A DNA stretch of 64,000 nt from Roseibium album (GTDB taxonomy: Bacteria > Pseudomonadota > Alphaproteobacteria > Rhizobiales > Stappiaceae), in contig CXTY01000017.1 in the NCBI GenBank assembly GCA_001404055.1, positions 151 through 64,150 on the forward strand, in the 5' to 3' direction. Below, one piece after another: positions 44,188 to 53,909 of the stretch. How positions within the stretch are numbered: the first letter of the stretch is position 1; every line of letters begins with the position of its first letter. Under the pieces are notes generated by a model. That model was not told where the DNA came from. It saw only the letters and a list, made by a program, of their open reading frames with translations, and did no database searches. The translations under genes were made by a program, and so were the position numbers.

Positions 44188-45522
44188 ATGCCCCCCTCCC
44201 CTCAATCCGTCGGCGAATCAGGAACGAATTACGACGTCATCATCATTGGTGCCGGCATTATCGGTTGTGCAATTGCGCTTAACCTTGCCCGCAAGGGCTA
44301 CAGGACGCTCAACGTCGACACATTGCCCGCAGCGGGTTACGGCTCTACGTCCTCCTCAGCAGCTGTTATCAGGACTTACTATTCCACGCGCGACGGCACC
44401 GCGATGGCTCTTGAAGGCTACCACTCCTGGAAAAACTGGCGGACCTTTCTGAAGGCCGAAGACACAACCGATCTCGCCCGTTTTGTGGAGACCGGCACAC
44501 TGGTCATGAAGACAGAGGCCAACAACAATCTTGAACGCGTGCTCAGCCATGCTGATGCGCTGGGAATTGTCTACGAGCATTGGTCTCCGGAAAAAATCCT
44601 GGAGCGCCTGCCTGGCTACAATCTTGAACGTTTCGCCCCGGCCAAGACCATGGACGACGATACATTTGGCACGCCGACGGGCGGCCATGTGCCGGGAGGC
44701 GTGTATTTCCCCGCCGGGGGTTACGTTGACGACCCGCAGATTGCTGCCAGGAACCTCAAGGACGCGGCAGTCAGACATGGCGCGGAGTTTCGTTTCAACA
44801 CGCGTGTCGTCAAAATACCGGTCGAGAACAACCGTGTCACGAGTGTCATCTTCGAAAACGGCGAGGAATTGCGCGCTACGACGATCATCAATGTTGCAGG
44901 GCCCCATTCGGGAAAAGTGAATGACATGCTGGGGGCAGATCCCGGCGTTGCGATGCGGCATCGCCCGCTCCGGCAAGAGGTCGTCCAGGTCAAACCGCCG
45001 GAGAGCCTTGGTTATTCGCGCGAAGGCCTGATCGTGTCTGACAATGACATCGCCTCTTATGTCAAACCGGGCGGCGGTGGGCACCTGATGATTGGTAGTG
45101 AAAACCCACCGTGCGACCCAGCCGAGGAAGTTGATCCCGATGATTTTTCACGCGACCTCAGCGACCGGGCTCTCACCTATGCCTACCGCTATTCGCAGCG
45201 TTTGCCCGAACTCGGCGTCTCACAGCACCCCGTCGGTGTCGCCGATCTTTACGACGCGACGGATGACTGGCTCCCTATATACGACCGCAGCGACATAGAC
45301 GGCTATTTCCTGGCAATCGGAACCAGCGGAAACCAGTTCAAGAACGCAATGGTGGCCGGACGCCTGATGACCGCGTTGATCGAGTATTGCGCACAAGGCA
45401 ACGACCACGACGAAAAGCCATTGCAGTTTCCTCTTCAATACGTCGACCATACGATGAACACTGCGACGTTTTCCAGAAAGCGTGAATTAACGAAGGAAAG
45501 CTCGTTCTCTGTTCTGGGGTAA
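44188..45522 (+). CDS. FAD-dependent oxidoreductase (DAO family)
   Basis: A 444-residue flavoprotein with the dinucleotide motif IIIGAGIIGCAIALNLARKG (about 18-37) and a DAO-type C-terminal FAD contact (GYFLAIGTSGNQFKNAMVAG, about 371). It resembles sarcosine oxidase beta-like and other amine/amino-acid oxidases. No GcvT domain is attached and no electron-transfer partner is adjacent. GAGGAAAATC precedes the ATG. It could extend the methylated-amine metabolism seen at 36-39 kb, but the substrate is not known. Confidence 0.88.
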   Translation: MPPSPQSVGESGTNYDVIIIGAGIIGCAIALNLARKGYRTLNVDTLPAAGYGSTSSSAAVIRTYYSTRDGTAMALEGYHSWKNWRTFLKAEDTTDLARFVETGTLVMKTEANNNLERVLSHADALGIVYEHWSPEKILERLPGYNLERFAPAKTMDDDTFGTPTGGHVPGGVYFPAGGYVDDPQIAARNLKDAAVRHGAEFRFNTRVVKIPVENNRVTSVIFENGEELRATTIINVAGPHSGKVNDMLGADPGVAMRHRPLRQEVVQVKPPESLGYSREGLIVSDNDIASYVKPGGGGHLMIGSENPPCDPAEEVDPDDFSRDLSDRALTYAYRYSQRLPELGVSQHPVGVADLYDATDDWLPIYDRSDIDGYFLAIGTSGNQFKNAMVAGRLMTALIEYCAQGNDHDEKPLQFPLQYVDHTMNTATFSRKRELTKESSFSVLG

Positions 45523-45565
45523 AGGTGAAAACGCAGACGAGACGTCGGCCATCAATACGTCTGCA

Positions 45566-45636
45566 GTCCCGGACTTGATCCGGGACCAGTGCCCAGCGCT
45601 TATTTGCTTCGGTCACGGCTCAAGGCCGGGACGGCG
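45566..45636. repeat. Dispersed palindromic (REP-like) element
   Basis: Arms GTCCCGGA (45566-45573) and TCCGGGAC (45579-45586) enclose a short loop. About 25 bases later comes GGTCACGGCTCAAGGCCGG (45611-45629), continuing to ACGGC (45634). The second half nearly matches the element at 52779-52804. Such units are scattered through many alphaproteobacterial genomes between genes. The surrounding 45523-45770 has no credible gene. Confidence 0.65.
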
Positions 45637-45770
45637 TGTGGAATTAGCTGAAAATCCCGAAGCACTCATTGCCAGTTCTAAGAAACCTACTCACACCACC
45701 TGTTTCCGCCTTGGCGGTTCGATGCAAATCAGGGTAAGCAACCGGGTCCGCAATCGTGAGGAGCTACCCG

Positions 45771-46892
45771 GTGGCATGGTCCCCGCAACAAGATGAAGCC
45801 TTGAGTGAAACCGCTGCCTGGTTGAAACGGGGTGACCGGCAGGTCTTTCGCCTGTTCGGCTACGCCGGAACCGGCAAAACCACTCTTGCTCGTCATCTCG
45901 CAGAAGGCATTGACGGAGACGTCTGTTTCGGCGCGTTCACCGGCAAGGCTGCCCATGTTCTGCGGCAGAAGGGCTGCGAGGATGCAGGTACGATCCATTC
46001 GCTGATTTATCGTCCACGTTCCGCCAAGGAAGAAGAAAAGCTTGACGATGATGAAGAAGATACGGGTCCGCAATTTGCCATCAAGCGTGACAGTGCGGCG
46101 GCAACGGCGAAGCTGATTGTAATCGACGAATGCTCGATGGTGGACGAAGAACTTGGCAAGGATCTTCTGTCCTTTGGCACGCCTGTGCTGGTTCTGGGCG
46201 ACCCGGCGCAGCTTCCCCCGGTCAAGGGCGGGGGATATTTCACCGAAGCCGATCCGGATGTGATGCTCACCGAGGTTCACCGGCAGGCGCAGGACAATCC
46301 GATTGTCCGCATGTCGATGACAATCCGCGAAGGCGGCGAACTGGACTACGGCGACTTTGGTGAAAGCAGGGTGATCCGTCGCGGCCAGATCGACAAGGAC
46401 CAGATACTAGCTGCAGACCAGGTACTGGTTGGCACCAACAAGACCCGCCGTCTCTACAATGGGCGCATTCGTGAGCTGAAGGAATTCGACACCCCCATGC
46501 CAGCCGTTGGTGACAAGCTCGTTTGCCTTCGCAACGACAAGACAAAGGGCTTGTTGAATGGTGGCCTGTGGAATGTGAAACGGTTGCGCCAACCGCGCGG
46601 CAACACCCTGCGGTTTGATGTCATATCAGAAGACGATATTGCAAAGACCACCGTGAAGGTGAAAGTACTTCCCGCCATGTTCGAAGATGGTGCTGAGAGT
46701 ATTCCTTATGCAATCCGTCGCAAGGCAGACGAATTCGACTACGGCTATGCACTCACGGTGCACAAGGCACAAGGTTCCCAATGGGACGATGTTGTGTTGT
46801 TCGATGAAAGCTGGGCCTTCCGCGAGCACAAGGGTCGATGGCTTTACACGGCCGTAACCCGCGCTGCAGAACGGATCACTGTCGTAAGATAG
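45771..46892 (+). CDS. RecD-like ATP-dependent DNA helicase
   Basis: A 373-residue superfamily 1 helicase. It has Walker A GYAGTGKTT (about 29-37), a DEAD-equivalent VIDECSMVD (about 118) and the motif III-type LVLGDPAQLPPV (about 140). A C-terminal UvrD_C_2-type segment reads LTVHKAQGSQWDDV (about 327), followed by YTAVTRAAERI. It is shorter than RecD2 and lacks an obvious N-terminal helix-hairpin-helix region. GTG 45771 is chosen because GAGGAG lies just upstream; an upstream GTG is also in frame. RecBC genes are not nearby. The last 17 bases overlap the convergent TetR gene. Confidence 0.85.
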   Translation: MAWSPQQDEALSETAAWLKRGDRQVFRLFGYAGTGKTTLARHLAEGIDGDVCFGAFTGKAAHVLRQKGCEDAGTIHSLIYRPRSAKEEEKLDDDEEDTGPQFAIKRDSAAATAKLIVIDECSMVDEELGKDLLSFGTPVLVLGDPAQLPPVKGGGYFTEADPDVMLTEVHRQAQDNPIVRMSMTIREGGELDYGDFGESRVIRRGQIDKDQILAADQVLVGTNKTRRLYNGRIRELKEFDTPMPAVGDKLVCLRNDKTKGLLNGGLWNVKRLRQPRGNTLRFDVISEDDIAKTTVKVKVLPAMFEDGAESIPYAIRRKADEFDYGYALTVHKAQGSQWDDVVLFDESWAFREHKGRWLYTAVTRAAERITVVR

Positions 46893-47526
46893 GTGTATCA
46901 ATCACGGCTTCGTCGAAAACATCACTGCCGCTTTTGACAGGAAGTGCACGAAGGCCGGTTTCGATGAAGGTTTTCAGGTCAGCATCCGTGCTGCCGCTAC
47001 GCCCGAGCATGGCAATGGCGGAAAATTGTCCGTCCAGGAATGTGGCTGCACGATCAATGTCGGCGTCACTTCGGATCTCTCCCGCGGCCACGGCCTTGAT
47101 AAGCCGGTTCTTGATGCCCGCGTAACGGGATTCTCGCAAACCGTTGACGAGTTCCTGGTGCCGGTCCGCACCATATGTGCGGTCGACAAGCGCATTCACA
47201 AGGAAGCACCCCGCAGGTGTGCCTGGATCCAGGGTCAGATCGGCGATAGCGCCCAGAAATTCCCGAAAGTCCTGAATGACATGCTTTTCCGCTTTTCGAA
47301 GCCGCTCGAATACAGGCCCGCCATATGTTTCAAAATAATGGAGCAGCGCTTTTTCGAACAAGGCTTCCTTGTCACCAAAAGTGGCATACAGACCAGGCTT
47401 CGCCATGCCCGAAACATCAGCCAGATCATTCATGGATGTGGCAGAATAACCGTTTTGCCAAAATGCAATCATGACTGAATGAAGCGCTTCTTTGGCTGCA
47501 ATCTTTCGCGGTCGTCCTCGTGCCAT
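46876..47526 (-). CDS. TetR-family transcriptional regulator
   Basis: A 216-residue TetR regulator. The N-terminal helix-turn-helix (about residues 10-55) includes SMNDLADVSGMAKPGLYATF and the C-terminal part is helical. GGAGGAG precedes the ATG at 47526, and the basic MARGRPRK start is typical of the AcrR/YxaF-like group. It is divergent from tex across about 395 bases, with the target unknown. Its 3' end overlaps the helicase gene by 17 bases. Confidence 0.9.
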   Translation of the reverse strand: MARGRPRKIAAKEALHSVMIAFWQNGYSATSMNDLADVSGMAKPGLYATFGDKEALFEKALLHYFETYGGPVFERLRKAEKHVIQDFREFLGAIADLTLDPGTPAGCFLVNALVDRTYGADRHQELVNGLRESRYAGIKNRLIKAVAAGEIRSDADIDRAATFLDGQFSAIAMLGRSGSTDADLKTFIETGLRALPVKSGSDVFDEAVIDTPILRQ

Positions 47527-47921
47527 CGGTGAACACTCCTCCTTTAGAACCGCACCCCAAGTCGCGAACACTTAACTCTCAACCGCACACTTGTATTCGC
47601 AGCGCAACAGAACGAATTCAGTTGCGGTGTTATTAAACCACTACATTTTGGCGAAATAATAGCGTGGTTTTACGTATATAGAATACGCATTTTATTGCAC
47701 AACGTTCAGACAACCACAACATACAGTACAATAATAGGCGCATTCATCACTTGACAAACGAAACTATACTTGATTCGAAAATATTTCGAAACTCGGCAAT
47801 TGCCATTCATGAAACAGTGCCAATTACAGTGGAAGGATTGAAGCAGTCTCTTTTCCGCCTCCTTCCGGGGCTTTATCTTCACCAGTTCAAAATTTCCACC
47901 GTTTGAAAGTAAGTCCCTTCC
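47527..47921. promoter_or_regulatory. Divergent tetR/tex intergenic region with palindrome
   Basis: This AT-rich region contains a perfect 17-base inverted repeat TTCGAAAATATTTCGAA (47774-47790), preceded by TTGACA at 47751-47756. A shorter dyad CGTAT-N5-ATACG lies at 47673-47687. Either may be a regulator site for tetR or tex. No credible ORF is seen. Confidence 0.45.
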
Positions 47922-50375
47922 ATGGCCAGCGTCACGACTACAGGTCCATCACAATCTTCAGCAAAGTCCATTCTGGCCTCCGACACCGCCCTGCGGATCG
48001 CCCACCGAATTGCCGACGAGATTGCTTGCAAGGCTGGCCAGGTCAACGCGACCGTCCAGATGCTGGATGAAGGCTCGACCGTTCCCTTCATTGCACGCTA
48101 CCGAAAGGAGGCAACGGGTGGTCTGGACGACAGCCAACTGCGCAAGCTGGAAGAAAGACTGATCTACCTTCGCGAGTTGGAAGACCGCCGCGTTGCGATC
48201 ACAAAGTCAATTGATGAACAGGGCAAACTGACCGATGAACTGACAAAAGGTATCCAGGCAGCTGACACCAAGTCCCAGCTTGAAGACATCTACCTCCCGT
48301 TCAAGAAGAAGCGCCGGACAAAAGCCCAGATCGCCCGTGAGGCCGGACTTGAGCCGCTCGCCGACCTTTTGCTCAATGACCCAATGAAAAGGCCCGAAAC
48401 CGAGGCCACCAACTTCCTGGATGAAGGCAAGGGCTTTGCGGATACGAAAGCCGCGCTTGATGGCGCACGCCAGATCCTGATGGAGCGCTTTGCCGAAAAC
48501 GCCACCCTGGTTGGGCGCTTGCGTCGCCATGTCGAAGAACGCGGAGTGGTGCAGTCGAAGCTGATCGATGGCATGGCCGAAAAGGGCGCCAAATTTTCTG
48601 ATTATTTCGACTACTCGGAAAAATGGTCAAAGATCCCCAGCCATAGGGCTTTGGCACTTTTCAGGGGCCGCAACGAGGGTATTTTGTCGGTCGATCTGAC
48701 CGTCGATGCAGACGACGTCTCCCCGGTTCTTCCTACCGTCAAGATGGTTGCGGACACCTATGGCATTGCCGATCGTGGCCGCCCGGCTGACAAGTGGCTG
48801 ATGGATGTCGCCCGGTTTGCCTGGAAAGTAAAACTCGCCCTGCATCTTGAACTCGACCTTATGGGCATCCTCAGGGACAAGGCCGAGGAAGAAGCTATTC
48901 AGGTGTTTGCCAGAAACCTGAAGGATCTGCTTCTTGCAGCCCCGGCAGGCGCAAAGGCAACCCTTGGGCTTGATCCGGGCATCCGCACTGGTGTCAAGGT
49001 GGCCGTGGTGGACGACACCGGCAAGCTGATCGATACCGCAACCATCTATCCATTCCAGCCACGCAACGATATCTCCGGATCCCGCGCTGCCCTGCTGGCT
49101 CTGATCGCCAAGCACAAGGTTGGCCTGATTGCCATCGGCAATGGCACTGCCAGCCGTGAAACCGACAAGCTGACCGGCGACGTGCTGACCGACATTCCCT
49201 CAGCCCAGCGCCCGGTCAAGGTGATCGTAAATGAGGCCGGGGCATCCGTCTATTCGGCCTCGGAGCTGGCAGCGAAGGAAATGCCGGATGTCGATGTGTC
49301 CCTGCGCGGTGCTGCCTCCATCGCACGCCGCCTGCAGGACCCACTGGCGGAACTGGTCAAGATCGAACCGAAGTCCATCGGCGTTGGCCAGTACCAGCAC
49401 GACGTCAACCAGACCAGGCTTGCCCGGGCGCTTGATGCCGTTGTTGAAGATGCGGTGAACGCGGTTGGTGTTGACCTCAACACGGCATCCCCTGCGCTGC
49501 TGTCGCGTATCTCAGGTCTGTCGGACAGTCTCGCCAAAGGAGTTGTCGAACACCGCGACTCCATCGGCCGCTTCGACAAACGCTCACAGCTGAAAGACGT
49601 TCCGCGCCTTGGTGCCAAGGCCTATGAACTGTGTGCAGGCTTCTTGCGCATCAACGACGGCAAGGAGCCACTGGACGCGTCTTCCGTACACCCAGAGGCC
49701 TATCCACTGGCCAAACGCATCGTGAAGGCTTGTGGCCGCGATGTACGCCAGATCATGGGCGACAGTTCACTGCTGAAGGGTCTTGAACCGGCAGAATACA
49801 CGGACGAAAAATTCGGCCTTCCCACGGTGCGGGACATTTTTGCCGAACTTGAAAAACCCGGCCGCGACCCGCGCCCGGAATTCAAGACAGCGACCCTGCA
49901 GGATGGTATTGAAGAAATAAAGGACCTGAAACCCGGCATGAAACTGGAAGGCACGGTCACCAACGTCACCAATTTCGGAGCTTTCGTCGATGTGGGTGTC
50001 CATCAGGACGGACTGGTGCATGTTTCCCAGCTGGCGGACCGCTTCGTTGATGACCCACACAAGATCGTCAAGGCCGGCGACATCGTCAAGGTGACCATTC
50101 TGGACGTAGATATACCACGCAAACGCATTTCCATGACCATGAAGTCCCAGGCCGACTATCAGGAACAGCGCGAGAAGTCAGACCGTGACCGGAGCGGCGC
50201 AGGTGGTCGTGGACAAGGCGCCAGACCGCAAGGTGGACGCGGTCCGGGCGGCAACGCCCCACAAAGCCGGGGCCCCGGCGGTAAGGGCGGTTCGCCAAAA
50301 CCCTCAGGCGGCGACGGCAGCAACAACGCCATGGCGGCGGCCCTGGCAGCGGCAATGAACAAGAAGCGGAAGTAA
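47922..50375 (+). CDS. tex: Tex-family RNA-binding transcription accessory protein
   Basis: An 817-residue cytoplasmic nucleic-acid-binding protein with the Tex order of domains. The helical N-terminal region carries [17 protein letters not shown] (about 53). A YqgF/RNase-H-like domain follows ([20 protein letters not shown], about 349), then helix-hairpin-helix repeats ([17 protein letters not shown], about 516). The S1 domain starts with [20 protein letters not shown] (about 677). The last about 70 residues are Gly/Arg/Pro-rich and disordered, a common alphaproteobacterial addition. Tex influences transcription and stress recovery. It ends five bases before a convergent membrane-protein gene. 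Confidence 0.96.
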   Translation: MASVTTTGPSQSSAKSILASDTALRIAHRIADEIACKAGQVNATVQMLDEGSTVPFIARYRKEATGGLDDSQLRKLEERLIYLRELEDRRVAITKSIDEQGKLTDELTKGIQAADTKSQLEDIYLPFKKKRRTKAQIAREAGLEPLADLLLNDPMKRPETEATNFLDEGKGFADTKAALDGARQILMERFAENATLVGRLRRHVEERGVVQSKLIDGMAEKGAKFSDYFDYSEKWSKIPSHRALALFRGRNEGILSVDLTVDADDVSPVLPTVKMVADTYGIADRGRPADKWLMDVARFAWKVKLALHLELDLMGILRDKAEEEAIQVFARNLKDLLLAAPAGAKATLGLDPGIRTGVKVAVVDDTGKLIDTATIYPFQPRNDISGSRAALLALIAKHKVGLIAIGNGTASRETDKLTGDVLTDIPSAQRPVKVIVNEAGASVYSASELAAKEMPDVDVSLRGAASIARRLQDPLAELVKIEPKSIGVGQYQHDVNQTRLARALDAVVEDAVNAVGVDLNTASPALLSRISGLSDSLAKGVVEHRDSIGRFDKRSQLKDVPRLGAKAYELCAGFLRINDGKEPLDASSVHPEAYPLAKRIVKACGRDVRQIMGDSSLLKGLEPAEYTDEKFGLPTVRDIFAELEKPGRDPRPEFKTATLQDGIEEIKDLKPGMKLEGTVTNVTNFGAFVDVGVHQDGLVHVSQLADRFVDDPHKIVKAGDIVKVTILDVDIPRKRISMTMKSQADYQEQREKSDRDRSGAGGRGQGARPQGGRGPGGNAPQSRGPGGKGGSPKPSGGDGSNNAMAAALAAAMNKKRK

Positions 50376-50379
50376 TGGT

Positions 50380-51117
50380 CTAAGCAAACACTTCTGCTTC
50401 GACAGCCGGAATCTCCCCGATTTCGCGAAGGTCGCGCATGTATGCGCGAGCCATCATGACCATCAAAACGGCCTGGGCCAAGACATAGGCCAATTCCGAA
50501 GACACAAGCAGGATGAGACTGACTGGACCGAAATCACCTGAAGCTGTGACGGGGACACCTGTCGGACCGACAAAAAGAGCGGCTGCAAACAGGATCGCAG
50601 CCAAGGCCGATATCGGAGAATAAAGTCCCAGGAACTTTGGAAGAAGATAACTGCCTTGGCGAACAGCGCGTCGCGGGGCAGCCAGAAATTGGGTCTTTTT
50701 TCCAAAAATCTGTGCGGGTAAGACAGATTCGAAAAAATAGTCAGAGACAAAATAAACAAGAGCACTGCTCGGCACGAGGGCAAGCCACCACAACCAAAAT
50801 TCCTGAGTTCCAGAGGGTGCAGCATCAAGAAAAAAGTTAAGCAAATACAGAACAACAAAATTCACTGCCCCCATCAAAACTATGTACCAAAAGGCAAACT
50901 TTCCGAAAATCTTGTAACGGTTCTGGTCAATGTCGACATCCACCAGTTTGCGATAAAAACAATAGCAAAAAACCGCTCCAAATGGAGCATAGAGAGCGAC
51001 AGTTACCGGGCTATCAACGACCCAGGTTTCAAAAAATGATATCGCGCAATTCACGGCAACATAGGCTAGTACCAGCGGACGAAGCGCCGACAAGGTTGCA
51101 AATGCCTGAGACAGCAC
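50380..51117 (-). CDS. Multi-pass membrane protein of unknown function
   Basis: Starting from GTG 51117 the product is 245 residues with about six hydrophobic segments, including LRPLVLAYVAVNCAISF, FWYIVLMGAVNFVVLYLLNF and ISALAAILFAAALFVG. Charged loops include RKLVDVDIDQNRYKIFGK. The start is uncertain: the frame is open to 51486 but would then run antisense through the divergent DUF2270 gene, which is unlikely. The first membrane helix begins soon after 51117. No domain is recognised. It lies between tex and the DUF2270 gene. Confidence 0.6.
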   Translation of the reverse strand: MLSQAFATLSALRPLVLAYVAVNCAISFFETWVVDSPVTVALYAPFGAVFCYCFYRKLVDVDIDQNRYKIFGKFAFWYIVLMGAVNFVVLYLLNFFLDAAPSGTQEFWLWWLALVPSSALVYFVSDYFFESVLPAQIFGKKTQFLAAPRRAVRQGSYLLPKFLGLYSPISALAAILFAAALFVGPTGVPVTASGDFGPVSLILLVSSELAYVLAQAVLMVMMARAYMRDLREIGEIPAVEAEVFA

Positions 51118-51298
51118 GCTTTTTCTTGGATCACTCCAACACCTTACGTCTTGGTATTTTTGCCAATCTTCAACGTTTGCCAAATGATTGCAAGCTGTTA
51201 CGAAAACCTCTGTCTCGAATGAAAGCTCACCGCTAAACTCGACCGCGCCACCCTTTGGGTCTAAGCTTTTTTGTCTGACCCAACATGAGGTTGACGGC

Positions 51299-51985
51299 AT
51301 GCCGGAGGACACCCCCGAACAGGAATGGCCCAAGCAGGACATTGAGTCCGGCACCCTTGGTGCGCTGGCACATTTGTACAGAGCGGAAGTTTTCCGCAGT
51401 ACACATTGGCGCACACGTCTCGACAACACCACCAACTGGGCGGTTGTCACCACGGGCATTGCCTTGTCCGCGACTTTTTCCAACAAGGACGCCTCGCCGC
51501 TGCCGATGGTTCTCGTTGGCTTGCTGGTCGCGGTTTTCCTGATCTTTGAGGCCCGTCGCTATCGCTACTACAATCTGTTTCGCGCAAGAGCCCGGCTGCT
51601 GGAAACGGATTTCTATGCCCCGATCCTCCACGGCCGTCAGGTTCCCTTGAACAAGGACTGGAGCAGACTTCTCGCCGAAGACTATGAAATGCCGCACTAC
51701 CATATCAGTCTTGTGCGCGCTGCCGGTCGGCGGCTTCGAAGCAACTATTCCTGGATCCTGGCGATCCAGGCGGTCGCCTACTATGGCAAACTTGCAATTC
51801 ACCCTGTCCCCTTGACCAGCTTTTCAGAAGCTCTTGAGCGCGCTTCTATCGGACCAATACCCGGCGGCTGGGTCATGCTGACGGGTGCTTCTTTCCATGT
51901 CGGCTGGGTGATCTTTGCCATCGTTACCTACAGGCTCGACCAGATCTACCGCGAGAAACGAAATTCTCCGATGCAACACCTCTGA
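51299..51985 (+). CDS. DUF2270 membrane protein
   Basis: A 228-residue protein matching the DUF2270 pattern, with LGALAHLYRAEVFRSTHWRT (about 20-39) and NTTNWAVVTTGIALSATF. Two close membrane helices follow (about 44-84), then YNLFRARARLLETDFYAPIL. One or two C-terminal helices follow (about 165 and 190-215). The function is unknown. ATG 51299 is selected because GAGG lies ten bases upstream; the longer upstream frame overlaps the divergent gene's leader. Confidence 0.85.
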   Translation: MPEDTPEQEWPKQDIESGTLGALAHLYRAEVFRSTHWRTRLDNTTNWAVVTTGIALSATFSNKDASPLPMVLVGLLVAVFLIFEARRYRYYNLFRARARLLETDFYAPILHGRQVPLNKDWSRLLAEDYEMPHYHISLVRAAGRRLRSNYSWILAIQAVAYYGKLAIHPVPLTSFSEALERASIGPIPGGWVMLTGASFHVGWVIFAIVTYRLDQIYREKRNSPMQHL

Positions 51986-52207
51986 ACAAAAAATCGCAAA
52001 CGCAGTAGCACCTCTTTTGGCCGATAGGACACCATGATATCTTCCTGCTATCGAACCCGGAGATTTTATGTCCTGACCATCCGGGCGCGCTCAAGCGCCC
52101 GTTCGCAAGATAGCTTCCCAGACCCTTTGGGCAGCAATTGCTGAACACACAGATGAAACATCAACCGATCGCAGTTACTCGATCGGAACAGGATAGATTT
52201 ACCTACA

Positions 52208-52633
52208 ATGATCAGACCCTATGTCAGCCAAGACGCTGACCGGATTGTCGACATCTGGCGCAAGGCCAGTAAATTCGCCCATCCGTTTCTCGACGAAAAA
52301 TTCCACGACGACATGGCACCGGTTATCCGCGACGTCTACCTGCCAAAAGCAGACACGTTCGTTGCGGACGCAGACGGGAGGCCTGTTGGCTTCATCTCGC
52401 TTCTGGACAGACATATCGGCGGCCTCTTCCTTGATCCCGACTATCATGGCCGGGGTATCGGGCGTGCACTCGTCGATCATGCTGTCCTGATAAAGGGACC
52501 GCTGAACGTCGAGGTCTTCAAGGAGAACAAGGTCGGGCGGAAATTCTACAAGGCTTATGGTTTTCACCAGACAGGCGAGTATCTCCACGACCTTACAGGA
52601 CAGGTTTCGCTGAAACTTGAAATGAAGGTGTGA
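52208..52633 (+). CDS. GNAT-family N-acetyltransferase
   Basis: A 141-residue acyltransferase with the acetyl-CoA loop DPDYHGRGIGRALVDHA (about 77-93) and a typical C-terminal strand (FKENKVGRKFYKAYGFHQTG). Length and layout fit YjaB/PhnO-like small GNAT enzymes. The acceptor is unknown. AGGA lies about 15 bases before the ATG. A perfect palindromic hairpin follows six bases after the stop. Confidence 0.9.
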   Translation: MIRPYVSQDADRIVDIWRKASKFAHPFLDEKFHDDMAPVIRDVYLPKADTFVADADGRPVGFISLLDRHIGGLFLDPDYHGRGIGRALVDHAVLIKGPLNVEVFKENKVGRKFYKAYGFHQTGEYLHDLTGQVSLKLEMKV

Positions 52634-52638
52634 AAACA

Positions 52639-52666
52639 GAGACGGCGGCCACGTGGCCGCCGTCTC
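52639..52666. terminator. Perfect 28-base palindromic hairpin after the GNAT gene
   Basis: The arms GAGACGGCGGCCAC and GTGGCCGCCGTCTC meet without a spacer, so the RNA hairpin would open a few central bases as loop. It starts six bases past the stop, and AACTTGTTG follows rather than a U-run. Confidence 0.7.
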
Positions 52667-52778
52667 AACTTGTTGATGAACATTCTAACGCCACCCCGGA
52701 CGAAGTGAAACGTAGATTCGGGACGCACGGCTCCCAATGACCCTCTCAAAAAATTTGTGAATTCAACAAGCTAAAAGA

Positions 52779-52804
52779 GGTCCCGGCTCGGAGGCCGGGA
52801 CGGC
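52779..52804. repeat. Second copy of the dispersed palindromic element
   Basis: GTCCCGGC (52780-52787) and GCCGGGAC (52794-52801) form a hairpin. The sequence runs on to GGC and aligns with the 45611-45636 element except for a few bases. It lies in the 400-base gap 52634-53033, which otherwise shows no credible gene. Confidence 0.65.
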
Positions 52805-53033
52805 AGTTTTGTAACGGACCATGTCAGCGATCTGAGACCGAAATTCCTGACATGACGATCTGTCATGCCTTACCCGACCCTACCAGGACCTGCCGATACG
52901 TGCGCCAGCTCGGAAGGCTAAACGGCAATTTTACCCCGGCAGCATTCGCGCTTGACCCTGACACTAACGTCAAGGCTCTAGACCTGTCTTTCGCGCCTTC
53001 GTGCGCAGCGTTTGAAGCTTGGAAAGGCACGGA

Positions 53034-53798
53034 ATGACACAAGAGAAAAATTGGCTAGGAAAAGTTGCGATTGTAACCGGGGGCAGCTCGGGCATTGGTA
53101 GGGCAACCGCTCTGGCACTCGTGGAACGAGGCGCGAAGGTGCTTGTTACCGGACGCGACGCGGCAAGGCTCGCCGATGTGGCGGCCCAAAGTGATGCGAT
53201 AGGGACATTACAGGCCGATAGCGCTGATCCGACCAGCGCCGCGCACATCATTGATGCAGCCCTGAGCCGGTGGCAACGACTGGACCTTATCGTCAACAAT
53301 GCCGGTGCGGGTCAGCCTCTTCCGATCGAGGCTTATGACGCCGCGGTGATTGCAGAAATGTGCGCTGTAAACATCACCGCTCCCTCTCTGTTGGTGCAAG
53401 CAGGGCATACGGCCTTACGCGAGACGAAGGGTGCAATTGTAAATATCAGTACGGCGTTATCTCGCAACGCTGCATCACCGGTAGCCCATTATGCGGCGAC
53501 AAAGGCCGCGCTTGAACATCTGACCCGCTCCTGGGCCATTGAACTGGCTGGCGACGGCATAAGGGTAAACGCGGTTGCCCCCGGGCCGGTCAAGAGCGGC
53601 GCACTGACCGGCATGATGGGTCTGCCTGATGAGGTGGCACAAGCTATCGAGGCGCAAGAGAAGGCCCAGGTTCCTCTGGGGCGGCGCGGCATTTCGAGTG
53701 ATATCGTGCCCTGGATACTGCGGCTGGGTGGTTCCGACAGCGATTGGCTGACAGGCCAGGTGCTGACGGTCGATGGCGGTTGGGCGCTGCGGGTCTGA
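53034..53798 (+). CDS. Short-chain dehydrogenase/reductase
   Basis: A 254-residue classical SDR. It has the cofactor motif TGGSSGIGRAT (about 16), NNAGAG (about 87), the catalytic Ser in VNISTAL (about 137) and YAATK (about 151). The post-catalytic IRVNAVAPGPV segment and the late TGQVLTVDGGW segment are also present. Gly at the end of the first strand followed by GRDAARL suggests NADP preference. ATG 53034 is chosen over TTG 53019. The MerR gene follows on the same strand 111 bases later and may regulate it. The substrate is unknown. Confidence 0.9.
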   Translation: MTQEKNWLGKVAIVTGGSSGIGRATALALVERGAKVLVTGRDAARLADVAAQSDAIGTLQADSADPTSAAHIIDAALSRWQRLDLIVNNAGAGQPLPIEAYDAAVIAEMCAVNITAPSLLVQAGHTALRETKGAIVNISTALSRNAASPVAHYAATKAALEHLTRSWAIELAGDGIRVNAVAPGPVKSGALTGMMGLPDEVAQAIEAQEKAQVPLGRRGISSDIVPWILRLGGSDSDWLTGQVLTVDGGWALRV

Positions 53799-53909
53799 CA
53801 CCAGTTACCGGGCCGGGCGGGTGCATCGCAGCCGCCCGAAGTCTCTTGATATCCAGCCAGAACACCAACACATATGTCAGGGTTCAACGGCAAAGAGGAT
53901 GGGATCGGT

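Noticed and set aside
51118..51486. N-terminal extension of the minus-strand membrane protein
   Set aside because: The extension would read antisense through the DUF2270 gene start, is Cys/Ser-rich and lacks a credible initiation site.
52852..53037. A 61-codon plus-strand frame before the second SDR gene
   Set aside because: It has no ribosome site, no recognisable sequence and overlaps the leader and start of a real gene.
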